Source of the DNA: Stichopus chloronotus
Lineage: Eukaryota; Echinodermata; Holothuroidea; Aspidochirotida; Stichopodidae
Length of the DNA: 64,000 nt
Direction: 5' to 3'
Assembly (NCBI GenBank): GCA_021234535.1
Contig: CM037839.1
Coordinates: 29,093,475-29,157,474 of the forward strand
This document shows, one piece after another, positions 13,890 to 27,542 of the stretch. The notes under the pieces are model-generated. The model did no database searches. It saw only the letters and a program-made list of their open reading frames with translations, and was not told where the DNA came from. Made by a program: the position numbers and the translations under genes. The stretch's first letter is position 1. Each line of letters begins with the position of its first letter.

Positions 13890-14984
13890 TAAGATCCTAC
13901 GTAGCTTCAATAATACACAGAATACAATACTTGAGATTCAGCAAATTTATGATACATAATAACAGCTCAGTTGCCACTCATGATTGCGATATACACTGTC
14001 AACATGTGTAGTATAGTCTACAGGAAGTGGCTGTAAAAAACATTGGCACTGACAACCACTTTGGTATGCATTATCAGTATGTAAACTGACTCCAAACTTG
14101 TTTACCAAATAATGTCGAAAGGTGGTGTAAACTCCCACAAAAGCTCTCAAGGAATTTAATGGAAGCACTAAAAACCCAGATGGAATGAAACATACTGTAG
14201 AGCATAGGAGAAATTTGTGGATGCAAATCCAGACGACGCATGTGACACACACACACTCTGGACACACCAGAAGTACAGTATGTGGGGGTACTATACTGTA
14301 ACAATGAATGTGATATGCAGGGCAGGTGTTTTCTAGAATATACTGTGCAGAATTCCATGGTGGGCATTCCTCACGCTTGCAAAATAGCAAACAGACAGTG
14401 ATTTCATGAGACTTTCGACTTTATCTAATGATCTTGATACTCAGCATTATATTGTAGGTTTGGAGTATATATCTCTGTAAGTTATGTTGTACTGGCCATC
14501 CCTATATGACTGATTTTTGATCCACTGATCTGAAGACAAGAGACCCTGTCAGTCTTTCTAATGTGTACAGTATGGTTGCTATTTAACAGTGTACTGTCCT
14601 ATTGTCTGGCGTATAGCAGTTAAACAAGGCTTAACTGTATATCATCTCCATTGCTGGCCTTTTGATACTACTCATTCAACAGGTACAAGCCTAACCATAA
14701 GGTACTATGGTATGCTTGTCTATCATTATTCTTGCTGTGCAACGTGTCAACATCAATTCTGCTTAGAGACTGTTCAACTGTCAACTTTTTAAAGCAGCTC
14801 CTGCCAAGCATTCTCTTTAGTGTTGTGGTCATTCTGCTTGCAGCTATACACACCTATACCACATGCACTGAAAGCCCAAAGGCCAGTTCAGAGCTGTTAC
14901 CATCTATGTGAGTTTGAAGTTCCAGCAACATTCGCTTGCTGAGATATCTCCCTTGATACGTTTTCATAGTACCTAAAGCCATGG

Positions 14985-15600
14985 TGACCTCAAATGACCT
15001 TTGACCTTCCCGAAAAACGATAGGGATCACCTACCCATGACGGACTACCAACACCACCAACTTTGAGCACCCTTCCCTTCTTGAGACATTGAGCTTACAA
15101 GCCATGGCGTCACATACACACACACACACACCATCCCCATCGCATGCAAATTAGAAACCAGAATGCAGAAATGCATTGTGGTTTCGATGATCTATTTAAG
15201 AGAAATTTTTTTCTGAATCTGATATAATAGCATTAGTATGTGTCACATTTGTCACATTTTCACAATTTGACCCCTGGTGACCCCAAATGACGACCTCCAC
15301 CAAAAACAATATGGTTCCTATACTTAACATTGTACAACTACATACAAAACATGAGATCTCTACAAGCTTCCCTTCTTGAGATGTCGTGTTTACAAGGTTT
15401 TCACATTTTGACCTCTGTTGACCCCAAATGACCTTTGACCTCCACCAAAAACAATAGGGTTCTTCTTCTCAATATGGTACACCTACATACCAAATATGAG
15501 ATCTGTCCAAGCTTCCCATCTTGAGATATCGTGTTTACAAGGTAGGGCGTCACGGACATACATACACACATACATACACACACACATATGCATGATTACA
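14985..15600 (+). repeat. dispersed TGACCTTTGACCT repeat family, about three units plus CA/CATA tail
   Basis: Units share 'ggtgacc(t/c)caaatgacctttgacct..ccaaaaacaatagg', then 'cttcttgagat' and 'tttacaag', and end in (CA)n or (CATA)n near 15112-15132 and 15557-15590. Perfect TGACCT-T-TGACCT occurs at 14995-15007 and 15429-15441. Same family as the array at 23.4-24.6 kb. Confidence 0.8.
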
Positions 15601-15609
15601 AAGGTTACG

Positions 15610-18600
15610 ATTATCATCGAAACCAAAAAAGCAACACTTTCATTTCATCATATCATCTCATATTAACACTTGCATTCAATTCTGTACGCCACCAAAAAAT
15701 GGCAGAATCAAGATGGATGTTTTAGTCTGCAACATATCAAGATTGGATCTCTAAATGCTGCTAGCCTACAGTGCTGTACTAGCTGATTTTGCTTGCCAGT
15801 GATTCCTAAATACTTGACACCTATCTGTCTACTTTACACCGTGCATGAATTCTGGTTTCTGTACTTGAATCTTTCTTTAGTTTCAATCTGTACAACATGC
15901 AATGTGTTGTATTTACCCAGAAGCCAATTTAACAATATCCGGCAAGCAGATAAAGGCATGATTAAATCAACTTTAGCCTTCTTGAAATGGAGAGTACACA
16001 AAGGGCTTTGGGTTGCTGACTGTAAACAATAGCAATCTTTTTACTTAAGAAACAATCGCTTAACATCATATATACTGGACTGACAGCTTTTAAACTCCTT
16101 TATCTGGATCGATGGATAGAGACAATAGCCTGAAACCCTAAAAGTCTGGTACCAGGCACTGAGATCGAACTGGGAATTTGACGTGTTAAAGTGGGTTTAT
16201 TTTCACAACATGGCAGTGTGATTTTCACACCGTCACGGCGTGAAATGTAAGCAATGCCGAGCATCATGCCAGATATACTGTACTGCAAAGTTTGTTAAAA
16301 CCATACAGGGACATTTTTTTAGTAAATCATCTGTACCAATGGTCTACAGCATGTGTGCACTTGGAGGAACTGTTGAGAAAAAACATGATTTATTTTCATC
16401 TACATGATATAGTAAGTTGCTCCACATGTAGAAATTAAACAGTATGAAGATCCTGTACAGTACCTGTTTACTGTTACAATCTAACTTCACCATAGAAATT
16501 TAAATATCCCAAGTAGCATTGACATATTTACGAGGGGCTTGAGGGTGTTTGGCTGTTTGATCTTATGGCCTTGTTTTTATCACAACATCTACCAACGCAA
16601 GATCTGATATTTTCGCTATCAATCACATTTCTCCCTGAAAAATGCTGTCATCTCTGGGGTATTTATTATCATTCCAAAAGTTTTACAAAATTGTCAGGTA
16701 TAAAAGAGTCCCTCATGAATAAGGGTTAGGGTAACCCCTAACAACCCCTAACCCCCACCTCCCTAGAACATATTCACAAGGGTTTTGTTCACCTTTTCAG
16801 ATGGAAAAAACTTTAGTCCTCTCAGGGTATTTCTTGATACCCTACTTCAAGGAGTATGACATCCCCCCAAATACATTTTCAGATAGTTGTTGAACTTCAG
16901 CAAATGGAATTCGCTGATCCAAAATCTTACAGTAGCTGATAAAAATTGACCCCACCCACAATCCATCAAATAATGATTGCTATTGCTAAATCACATTAAC
17001 ACTATTATTGACCTGCAACTGTGCAATGAGATACAGGATTTCAATGACTGAGACACGCCTTTTTTCACAGTCCCATGATAAGCTGAATATGAGAAAATCT
17101 GTAATTACAGTAGTGCCTAGTTCTTCATACATGGCCCATGATGCCTTCCCTGATAGTGAAAATATAAATCAATTCACCTTTTCATGTACTGTAAATGAGC
17201 TTATTAATTCCCTCCAAAATTTTTAATAGCAAAATTACTTCAGAAAGCTAAATTCCCATTTCCTGCTCATGCTGGTAGGATTCAATTGTCATGAAATTAG
17301 AAGGAAATCATTTAAGTAAACAATGGCCTAGCCAACAGTTATGCAAAACTTAAGCATGGTACAGCACATACATGCACAAGGAAGTACAGCATATACCACA
17401 GAAACACAAACAGCATTTTAGCATAGCTACAATTTTTTAATGAGGCCGTAAATTGAGTTTTCCACAGTAGCTACAGTACCTCCACATTAACTGCACACAG
17501 ATGTGCCTACTGCACATTAGCAGTTTGAACGTCACTTTCTGTACTGTAGCAAACTGTAATCCCTTACTACTCTATGTTTACACTTTATGGTCCCTTTTTT
17601 TTTGGGCTTCACTGGTACATGTCCATGGCAGAATAAATAAATAGAATGACATTTAACATATTTACATTGACAGATAATGAAATTTCTCAAAATCTCGATA
17701 TATTTTGCCACCTACTGTAGCATACCATTAATTGCAGACTTAACTATATTCTCACTGTAATCCTTTTACGCTTGCAATTTCGAAACTTACCAACAAACTT
17801 TACAATCTGTAGTTAAACAAAATCCTTACTGTTACCGTTATGCCAAGCTTTTCTTCAAATGTGAATGCTAGAACTAAATTATTGTACTATACTGTGTACA
17901 GTATATTACATGTAGTCCAAGACTAAGATTTTCTTTATCGTGTAGTAAGTTTAAAGTAAACCATTGAATGTCAACACTTCTAATAATCAAGCAGCTGTTC
18001 CTACAGTGAATGAAAAGTGAAACCTCATCTTAGGTATACACTGTATATGACTTAAAGTGCAGTATGATATATTGAAGGGTCTGAATACAGATTTGGAATA
18101 TTAGTGATTTTCTATTTTTAATTACCCTATGAAGTTTGTTTCAACTGTGAGCTAGATGTTCAGAATCTCAGAATCTCTCATTTACCATCTACATACTGTA
18201 TGAGTAATACTCAAAAAGCGTGACAAAATATCACAGATTTTGTGAACCAACTCGATGGGTCCCTTTAAAATATGCAATCCACTTCAGATGATGGTTCCAG
18301 AGAAGCTCGCAATTGTGCTGTATTCTGATCTACACCTTTCTAACTCACTGCTATATGCACTAGATGTGACATTACATGCAAATTTCAGCTCCAATAACCA
18401 GAGACTACATAAAATAAAACTTATAAAGAGGGTGCCAGATATCTTTGATCAATTTGACATTGCAACAATTACAGTACAGCACATTTCATAAATTTAATCT
18501 TGACATGTGGCTCAAATCCTGGACTCTGTCTGACAGTATCAATAGAAGAGGATCCATAAATCATACAGCAGTCATGATGTAAGGATCTAACAGATGTTGA

Positions 18601-21600
18601 TCCCCAAATCAATAATTGGCAGGTCGTAATCTCTTGGCTACATACAGACCAGTATATACTAGGGATCAACCCATAATCGGATCAGACACATCTGACTAGG
18701 CCGATGTCTACCGCTATGGGTAAAACATCGCATCAGTGGTTTAAATTCCTATGTGTGCTGATGTTCAGCAACCTAAATATTTATTTGCACAAGGGAGGAT
18801 TTATTAATCCAGAACCAGGACAGGAACTGAGAAATGCCCCATGATGGCTATCTTCCATCTGAAAAGGTAAAATGTACCTATAAAATAAGTGATGATTTTG
18901 GAATTGTTATAAAAGGCACTCCAGAGGTTATATACACATGAAAATTTTTCAGGAGAGAATGTGCACCCTTGATAAGGAAACAATGTGCTTGGATTACATA
19001 TCAGCGAATGAATGTTGTGATAAGAACATCGGCCACTGGAGCAGCAGAGAAACAACACATTGGTTAACCCTTTTGTGTATACAGTAGAAGCACCTACAAT
19101 CATACTGCATGGCACTGACTGCACTAAAACAGTGGTTACAGATTGTGACAATACATATACATTAAAATATTTTGGATAATTTATAAGAATCTGAACTGCA
19201 GAAGAATGCAGTCACATCTTCTAATAACAATCATTTACATTGAAATGTTTAAAAACTGTCTTTTCAAAACAAAACAGGTATGTTTAATATCCAACCAATA
19301 CCTGCATGTACATACTGTACCTGTGGGTAGATCTAGTGCACCTAACTGCTGTACAGTAGAATATCCAGAAGTAATATTCACTAATCTAACATGTACTTAC
19401 TACCTTGATGAGCTTAAATTCCATAATACCTACTATACTGTACATGTTCAAGCAATTTTTCTGACAAGAACTTATTGATGTAGTGATTACAACAACCAGG
19501 CACTAAATGAACAATTCAATTTGAAGGTAACAATCAAACCTTTTGCAGAGGATATTGGACACAGCCACTCTTGCCTTTTCTGACCTCTTGTTGTTGTTGT
19601 AACAATTCACTACTGCAGGACCTCTCAACAAAACTCAAACAACAGTTGGTTGCACTTATATGAAGATTAAAAGAGAGCCCAATTATCATCAAAATATTTC
19701 ATTTGTTACCATAACACAGATTCATCCTTGCAGGGTGCATTGTCTCAGATAGTGTGCCTTCATTTTCTCGTACAGTTATGAAATCACTAGAATACTGTAG
19801 CTGCACAGTAACCCTACATACCTTGCACAAAACTGCTTTATGTTATTGCATTGCATTCAGTAAGTGTGATTGTAATTTGTATCCAACCTGTGCCTAGCTT
19901 CCTAGCATTACAAAAGCAAAATTACAAAAGAGACAAATAAAAATGAAAAAGGCAAGTTATGTAACTGCTCTGTAACTAAACTGTGCAGTAAGTACTGTAA
20001 ACAGTACCAATCAGCAGTCGCTTAGATCAAATACTGTATATACAGTTCAACATCAAACAATTCTGACTGCACAGCTGTTCTAGATAGAATTTACTACAGT
20101 ACTCAGAGGACTAGCAACTGTAATTTACAGTTATTGCCTACATACAGAGGTCATGATCTTGTTTAAGACAGCTACATTAATAAATATAACCATCTAATTT
20201 AATAGGGTGACAGATTCATGACCATGAAAATCCATAACATATGTAACTGAGAACCAACAGAGAATTAGCCAGATTCTTGACGGCTGTGTGAGATGCTTCT
20301 AGAAAAGAGCAGTCTTCAGTCAGAATTAAGCTGCAAAACCATGTGCGAAAATCCATTGGAATTTTGTTTATATCTTTTACCATTTTTGATATACGACTTT
20401 TCAAATTTTGAGAAAATGCAAAGCAGATGACATGCAGTGTTGCAGAGTGTCAGTACATTTCTTTTGTTAAGCCTATATATTTATATAGGTTTATATAGTC
20501 ACTATATAATCATCATGGAAACAGCACTTTACTGTATAACACTATGTCCTCCTTTCAATCTCTTACTTCCATTCTATCAACTTGTCTCTCTCTTTGTTTG
20601 AAAAATTTACTTTGTTCTCTTTCAAAAGATGCCAAACATAAGATGTAAATTGTTGATTTTCAAGTGGACTTTGAGATTTTACTTGCTATGGGAATTTATA
20701 CACTATTTTCACTCAACTTTATGCACTTCAGAGATCCATCAATGAAAGTCTCATTGTTTCCCTTTAATTTATTTTCTGGAAGTTCTCTATCATAGTATTT
20801 GAAAGACATTATAATCTTCCTTTTTATGTAAACTGCATTGTCAGTGGTTCATTTTCTTGGAAAGGGTTGGGGTATCAAATGGGAACCTTTGAATCATCTG
20901 TATAAAGTTGTAGCTCTCTATTACCAACAAATTTCAAAACACACGAAGTACATACCACTATCCCTTTACAGTGGCTTTAGAAAAATACCCAACATCTAGC
21001 ATGGTTGATAAAGAGTTTTAAACAGCATTTCATCTTTAATTTTGATTTTGGTATCTATGTATAACTATGCAACCCACTACAACACAATGTTACCATGAAA
21101 AAAATTGTTTTTGAGGTCTAAAATCCCTACAAATAAACAAAGCAGTCCAACTTTACAGCATGTTGAGACACAGGTTTCATGTTGGGGTTGCATGGATTAT
21201 AGATTCTAAAGGTAAGAGGGGAATTTCTGGACTTTTTAAATGCTATTGTAGAGGCTGAAGGAATTGATATGCTTCTGCAGATTTGCACAATGGAAGGTTC
21301 ACAAAATGAGGGGGGTGTAAACCAGCTGAATGCAAACTGATCTGCTCTGTATCATACTGTACCATGATTACACGTATGACTAACACCAGGCACAGTGAAA
21401 CATAACAATTGAATATACAGTGACAGTGAACTCTACATACGTAAGAGTTGAGTAGCTCCTAGGATAGTGCCATTATGTCATGTATTCTGTAGGTTGGTAT
21501 TGCAATGTACATGTTAATTATACTATCAATATGTACTGTGATGTACTCTACATTTGCAACATTGTCCTACAGCTGTAGTGTTACAGAAATAAACATTCAA

Positions 21601-23390
21601 GTGTACTTCCTCGTAATTTTTCCATAACTTTTGCCATGTACTGCACAGAACATTAATGCCACAGTTGCCTTGTGACATACCCTGTAATGTGCTGAGAAGC
21701 AACAAATGCTGTCTCAACCAACAGTACTATGTTTATTTCACGGAGCTACACCATTAAAAGTAATTTATCTTCAAAATGCTAGATTGAAAAATGAAAAAAA
21801 GGTCTAAGCAACGTGGTTTCCAAATTTAAGAATATTCATGCTTGCAATGCTTGCAAAGAAATAATATCTTATTGTTACGGGTATACTGTACCTTCACTTC
21901 AAGTTCAAGAATGCCCACATGACTTACATGCAGTTGCATTGATTGGCAAACTGCACTAGGCAAAGCATACAAAGAACAATTGATTAAACATATAAGAATG
22001 TGTCCCTACACAAACTTTGAACTCAAAATGTCCACATGACCAAAAAGTCAATTGTGCACAAGTAAGTAACTGTAGTCGATATTGACCTCCCATAGAGTCG
22101 GCCCAACTTACTGTTCATAGCTGCAGTCCACTCTTTTATCTAAACGAGACCCTGAATGATGCAGTCTTGTTCGATCCCAAATTCATAAATCTCATGCCTG
22201 AGTTTGGAACATTTATTTGTTACTCTATTTACAAGTAAGTGTTCCCCATTTTCAGAGAATTGCTGACCATTTATGTCCATTGACTGCAATTAAATCCCTG
22301 AATGCCCCACACCTATTCAACCAAGGAAGTAGCTGGATATAAGGAAGAAGCTGGAAGTGTTTTTGACAATTTGTTCTTAAAATAACCTTTGCAAGCATTA
22401 GCTTGCATACACAAATCTTCGTGTTGCTGCAGGTGTTGATCTTGCTAACTGACCTCAATCTGACCTATGACCCTCCAAGGATACATTTAAAGTTCAAGTT
22501 GCCAGGAAGATATAGATGGATATACACTTGACTGACAGGATCAATAGACGAGTGAGTAGTAGATAATAATATAACGCCATATATTATAAAACAGTATGCC
22601 CTGCCAGCAGATGGCCTAAGAATGCATACAGAAGAAGCTTTAGTGGGGGATCAAGGGCAATCAAAACCTTTGTTCCATGTTCAATTCATTCTCATGAAAC
22701 ACTACCAGGGATTGAAATGATCATACAAGGTCATCTATGCATTGCATTACTGCTCCATATGTGTGAATAAGTACAGTACTGTACTGTGCATATACATTTC
22801 ATACAGCACAATATGGAAAATTTGTACTGCATCTACTGAGTACATTAGTAGAAACTCAAGTGATAGCATGATGAATACAGTTCATGGACTATAATTTTGT
22901 CAACTCTTGACAAAGTTAAACACTGAACGCAGCATTACTAACAACCTGACGATGTATAATTAGAAATCAAAATTCATAAGATCCTCAAAAGTAAAAGAGT
23001 GTCTTATCCATTGGTGACCCTGAGATCCCTCTTTCTGACAGGGGTAAAATATGTACTTGGTGTTTTCATGAACAAAACTCTTCATCTTAAGCATCATATA
23101 GGTCTATCTACAAAAGCCAAGGCATCTGCTATATCTATGTTTAACATAAAGACGTTATGCAAATATCTTTACAGATCAACTTGCCTCAAAATGCCATGTA
23201 TTCTCACATAAGAAGTTGGGCTAATGGTTGATATTCTGTTGTTTCTTGATCCCCTTCAGGGAAGTACTAACAAAATAGCTCAAACCAGAGAGCCAAAAGG
23301 CTTTGCGATTCCTTGTGACATGTTTATTATAACAAACATGAATTTATCCACATGACAAGTATGAGATCAGCTGCAGTTATTGTTCTTGAA
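15610..23390. other. gene-free stretch
   Basis: No coding exon, tRNA or transposon end was recognised. The 115-codon minus frame at 18804-19151 is Cys-, Ser- and Thr-rich without a known motif. TACTGTA/TACAGTA words are very common (for example near 16280, 17880, 20030, 22770). A tRNA B-box-like 'gttcgatctc' is readable on the minus strand near 16165, possibly an old tRNA-derived SINE. Confidence 0.45.
16721..16756. repeat. short telomere-like TTAGGG/CCCTAA tract
   Basis: 'agggttagggtaacccctaa' is followed by 'caacccctaaccccc'. TTAGGG-like and CCCTAA-like words meet head to head over about 36 bases. It is too short and degenerate to be a telomere. Confidence 0.4.
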
Positions 23391-23394
23391 ACAC

Positions 23395-24570
23395 CACATT
23401 GATAAGCCTTTAACCCAAAATGACCTTTATTTTGGTGACCTCAAATGACATTTGACATCCGCCAAAAGCAATAGGGATCACCTACCCAGTATACATGGCC
23501 AACCCACACATCAAGTATGACATCAGTCAAGTTGAGTCAACATTACCCTGCTGGAGATAACATACCAGCAAAGTTTGACCTCTGGTGACTTTAAATGACC
23601 TTTGACCTCTGCCAAAAACAAAAGGAGTCTTCTACTTAGTATATACAATCCATACATCAAGTTAGACATCAGTCAAGGTTAGACTCCTGGAGATATTGTG
23701 TTTACACATTTTTACAGTTTGACCTCTGGTGACCTCAAATGACCCTTGACCTCAACAAAAAACAATAGAGATCTTCTACTCATTATTACCAAGCCACACA
23801 CCAAGTATTACATCAGTCATGGTTACCTTTCTGAAGATATTGTGTTTAGAAGTTTTTACAGTTTGACCTCTAGTGACCTCAAACGATCTTTGCCCCTCGC
23901 CAAATATAATTGGGATCATCTACTCAGTATGACCAAGCAACACACCAAGTGTGACATCAGTCACAGTTACCCTTCTGGAAATGTGTTTACAAGGTTTTCA
24001 CAGTTTGACTTCAAATGACCTTTGACATCCACCAAAATCAAAAGGAGTATTCTTCTCACTACATACAAGTCACACACCAAGTATGACATCAGTCACAATT
24101 ACCCTTCTGGAGATACTGTGTTCAAAAGTTTTTAACACTTTGACCTCTGGTGACCTCAAATGACTTTTGACTTCAACCAAATATAATAGGGATCATCTAC
24201 TCAATATGACCAACCCACACATTAAGTATGACATCAGTCACAGTCATCCGTCAGGAGATATTGTGTTTACAAGGTTTTTACAATTTATTTCTGGTGACCT
24301 TAAATGACCTTTGACCTCAACCAAAAACAACAGGGGTCATTTACTCAATATGACCAATCCACACACCACGTATCACATATGTCACAGTTATCATTCTTGA
24401 GATATCGTGTTTATTGACCTCAAATGACCTTTGACCTCCACCAAAACAATTAGGATCATCTACTCAGTATAACCGACCCACAAACCAAGTGTAAGATAAC
24501 TCAGAATTGCCCTACTTGAGAAATTGCGTTTACAAGCAAAGTGTTACATGCACACACATACATGTACACG
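23395..24570 (+). repeat. tandem array of about eight ~120-150-bp units carrying DR1-type motifs
   Basis: The cue 'caaatgacctttgacctc' or a variant recurs near 23443, 23593, 23737, 23881, 24013, 24157, 24302 and 24422. Each is followed by 'ccaaaaacaataggg', 'catctactcagtatgaccaa', 'cacaccaagtatgacatcag' and 'tctggagatattgtgttta'. Perfect TGACCT-T-TGACCT is at 23596-23608, 24305-24317 and 24425-24437; other units carry one or more changes. The array ends in a CACACATACATG tract. The frame at 23746-24018 is a by-product. Confidence 0.9.
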
Positions 24571-24649
24571 ACATCACCATTGCATAGATTCCTTTCAGCC
24601 TTGAGCAAGGAATCAAAGAGGAACTCGATACTTGATAAAATAAGATTAT

Positions 24650-24735
24650 CAGATTTATAGGGATTTTGAATTTCCAGCAGTTAGAATTCCAATTAGGCAT
24701 TGACGTTAGATGCGCAAAGTTTTATACATCTATGC
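24650..24735 (+). repeat. repeat copy shared with 26575-26670
   Basis: 'gggatttTgaatttccagcag..agaattcc' and 'cgttagatgcgcaaagtttta' here match 'gggatttcgagtttccaaca', 'agaaattcc' and 'cgttagatgcgcgaagtttt' at 26600-26665 in the same order and orientation. It is a diverged dispersed repeat. Confidence 0.6.
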
Positions 24736-26574
24736 TAAATGAATTGAATTATTACTACAGTGGAAGACAGTATGGCAAATATGGGTACGAATGGAGAATC
24801 TTTGACCAAAAACAACTTCAACAGGGAGATCACACAATTAAAAGAGTTGGTGTAGGGTTTCTCAATTTTGCTATATAGTCTTTCCTCATGAACGTCTACA
24901 TCTACTTTTTTTACCATAGATCTGTTTTTTTTCTCTCTCCACGCTCTTGCAAAGTTGCAGACATTCTGAGAAACTCGGAAAAACAGTGAAGAATTGAGAG
25001 AAGTTAAACCCGCAAAGGAAAGCTGGTTAGAGGATTAAAAACCGAGGAAGTCAAGATAACAGTCACATCATAAGTCTACAGCATAAGTCACTACGCTGCC
25101 TGAGCACATTTGGTCCTTGGCTTTGCTGTTCCAAATGATCAGTTACATACAATCCAATGCAGTCATTAATATTCATGAACAATTTGCATATTGTTACAAA
25201 AAAGACTATAAATAAGTATCTACTAGTCCTACCCCCACATCATGATACCTTAGTTGTAAGAGCTATTTCTGCCAGTCATTACACTGTGCTTGATGGGTTG
25301 ATTTAAATTCTCATTAAGTTTCTGTTTATTTTCTCATAAGCCTGTCGCTCCACCATTAATAATTGAGTAAGAGCTAGGACACTCATGTGACATCAACATG
25401 AAGATCCATCAATAGAATTGGTTCCTCCCCAAGCAGACCTCCCTGCTTGTTGTCTACGACACAGAGGGCATTGTTCTTCCTTTTCTTTTGTACTTTTTTA
25501 AGTTATCACTGGTCACATCACGTTTACCTGAACAAGGCAGGAAGAGGGCAAATGCTAGATGAGGAGCAGAGACCTAACTTTCCTCCAGCAAACAAGTCCT
25601 GCCCATGTGTTAAAACTAGGTAATAATTAATACATGTAACCCGGACTTAATGTACCGTGTACGTATATGGTAGTAATATAATTCTGAGATAATTGATCGA
25701 GTACCATATCTATTCTTCGGAACTCGGCCTGTTTTAAGTCAACTGTGAGGCTGGGAAAATAGCCTTACAAACTTACCCTATCCCCTTTTCCTCGCAGGCT
25801 CCCATGCAACCAATACTACCAGTAGAGACTACAGTACTCAGCCCATGAGTAAGTAGCATGCACATTCATGCTTATCAATGTATTGTGTGTGAGTGGTCAT
25901 GAATTCTCCATTTGAGCCCAAATATGTTAACAACAGTGAAGAGTACTAAGGTACAGAACATGGCCTGTAATTACATAAATTATACATTCCAATATAAGTC
26001 ACAGAACAAGCAAGACAACGCAAATAGTCCTAGGTAGGCCTATAATACGTACATACACCAAACTGGGCACATTGCCAAACTTTGCGCATCCCACAAAAAT
26101 AAGCCCTAAAATTCGGTTACCTAAGTAGCTGGACAAATTCTTGACTACAATGTCTTGGAATGACTGGAAAGAAAGCTGACACACTGTTTATTTAATTGCC
26201 CTTACCAGGTTAGTCAACTTTACAGTACTGCATTTGCATACGTAAGGTGGCTAGGCCTTGAGCATCCTATTCGCAGTTTCCGCTGAATGTTACAAATTTT
26301 CGAATCATGATTTTGACTCTTCAATAAAAGTTTTCCTGACCATTTTTGTTGCTACCTTGTTCTCAGGTTTGTGCTGTAGGTTTTGGCACAGGATTTGTTT
26401 AAAAGGACACCCTTCATGGAATGATTGTCATGCTAATGTTTGTAAGGTACGCAAAGTTTGGCACGGTTACATCGTAATCATTAACTCAATTAAATGTTGG
26501 TTAAAATCACAGATTTCCAGGTACAATCCATAGCATATTGGATCAAATAACTAGTAAAATTGAATTTTAGACAT

Positions 26575-26670
26575 GCAAAAACAAGATATATGATTTGTAG
26601 GGATTTCGAGTTTCCAACAGCTAGAAATTCCAAGGTTTACACGTTAGATGCGCGAAGTTTTACAAAGCGA
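26575..26670 (+). repeat. repeat copy shared with 24650-24735
   Basis: This is the direct-orientation partner of the copy 1.9 kb to the left; see that entry for the shared words. No coding function is visible. Confidence 0.6.
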
Positions 26671-26819
26671 TGTGTAGGAAGAAAATACAATTCGCAACAA
26701 TACCTGCTACTACTTAGCTTTTCAAATGTAGGCCTACTGCTAGTCTCAGATTCACAAGGCCTAACGTTAGGCCTAACTTAGTAAGGCCTAACTTTATAAC
26801 TTTATCAATCAACAAAGTA

Positions 26820-27330
26820 GAAACCCGCTTGGCGACACTGTAACTTACGTACTGTAAGTCGCTCACGATGGCAGCTAACTGAAGGGACTGTGCCTAGGCT
26901 TTGATGATTGTATCTAGTTGTAACACAACTGCAGGCTGTGCAACTCGGCCATTTTACGGAGTAGCGCTTAGCTGCTATCGCCATACATGGGTATGACACA
27001 GCGCACTGTGAACCCTAGTTACGAAATCAGAAACATTACTGAATCGTTACAAGACATTGCTCCAAGAGTGAGAGGTTTGTTCATATAATTTTTAATTAGG
27101 CTAAGGAACTTAATCTCAACGAAACTATTGAAAACAGTACCAAAATCACACCTAGAAAGTCACGGATGGTCTTACCACTTTCGCTTAGCTGTGGTGCGCA
27201 GACAGGGTCTGCTCCTATGTAACTTAGGATTCGTAGGAAGTTAGCGAAATCGATCCGGAAGTATTGGCTAGAGCCTGGAGGCAACTCACTAGTGAAAGTT
27301 TCAATCCAGTGAGCGAGTCACGTGATTTTT
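26820..27330. other. CpG-bearing stretch with an E-box, no gene recognised
   Basis: CpG is locally more frequent than in the flanks, and a palindromic CACGTG (in 'gagtcacgtgattt', about 27318) is present. A minus-strand open stretch at 27284-27096 lacks an ATG and resembles nothing known. A promoter or undetected first exon is possible but unsupported. Confidence 0.25.
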
Positions 27331-27542
27331 ACACTATATACTGGACGCACAAAAATAAGTGTCACTGATTGCGTGACGACCATCAACGCTGCTCACGTTA
27401 GGCCTGTTTGAATAGTAGAATCATGTCAAGTCTACCATATTACTGTATTACATTTTGAGTGTGATATATTTATCCTATCCCAGCAGGATATTGGCCAATC
27501 AGCAAAAAGGATTAAGTTCAAGTCCACAACTTCTTCATATTG

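Noticed and set aside
14074..14390. Overlapping 147- and 97-codon minus-strand ORFs
   Set aside because: Cys-rich frames over repetitive sequence. Two overlapping frames of similar length argue for chance.
18804..19151. 115-codon minus-strand ORF
   Set aside because: No recognisable domain, composition rich in Cys, Ser and Phe as expected of AT-rich noise, and no splice context. Not called as a gene.
24660..24880. 70-codon plus ORF as a gene
   Set aside because: Its beginning is shared with a dispersed repeat copy at 26.6 kb and it has no domain or borders.
27096..27284. Minus-strand open stretch ending at a GTAAGA donor
   Set aside because: It looked like a first exon but has no ATG and no recognisable protein. 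Kept only as part of the CpG-bearing stretch.
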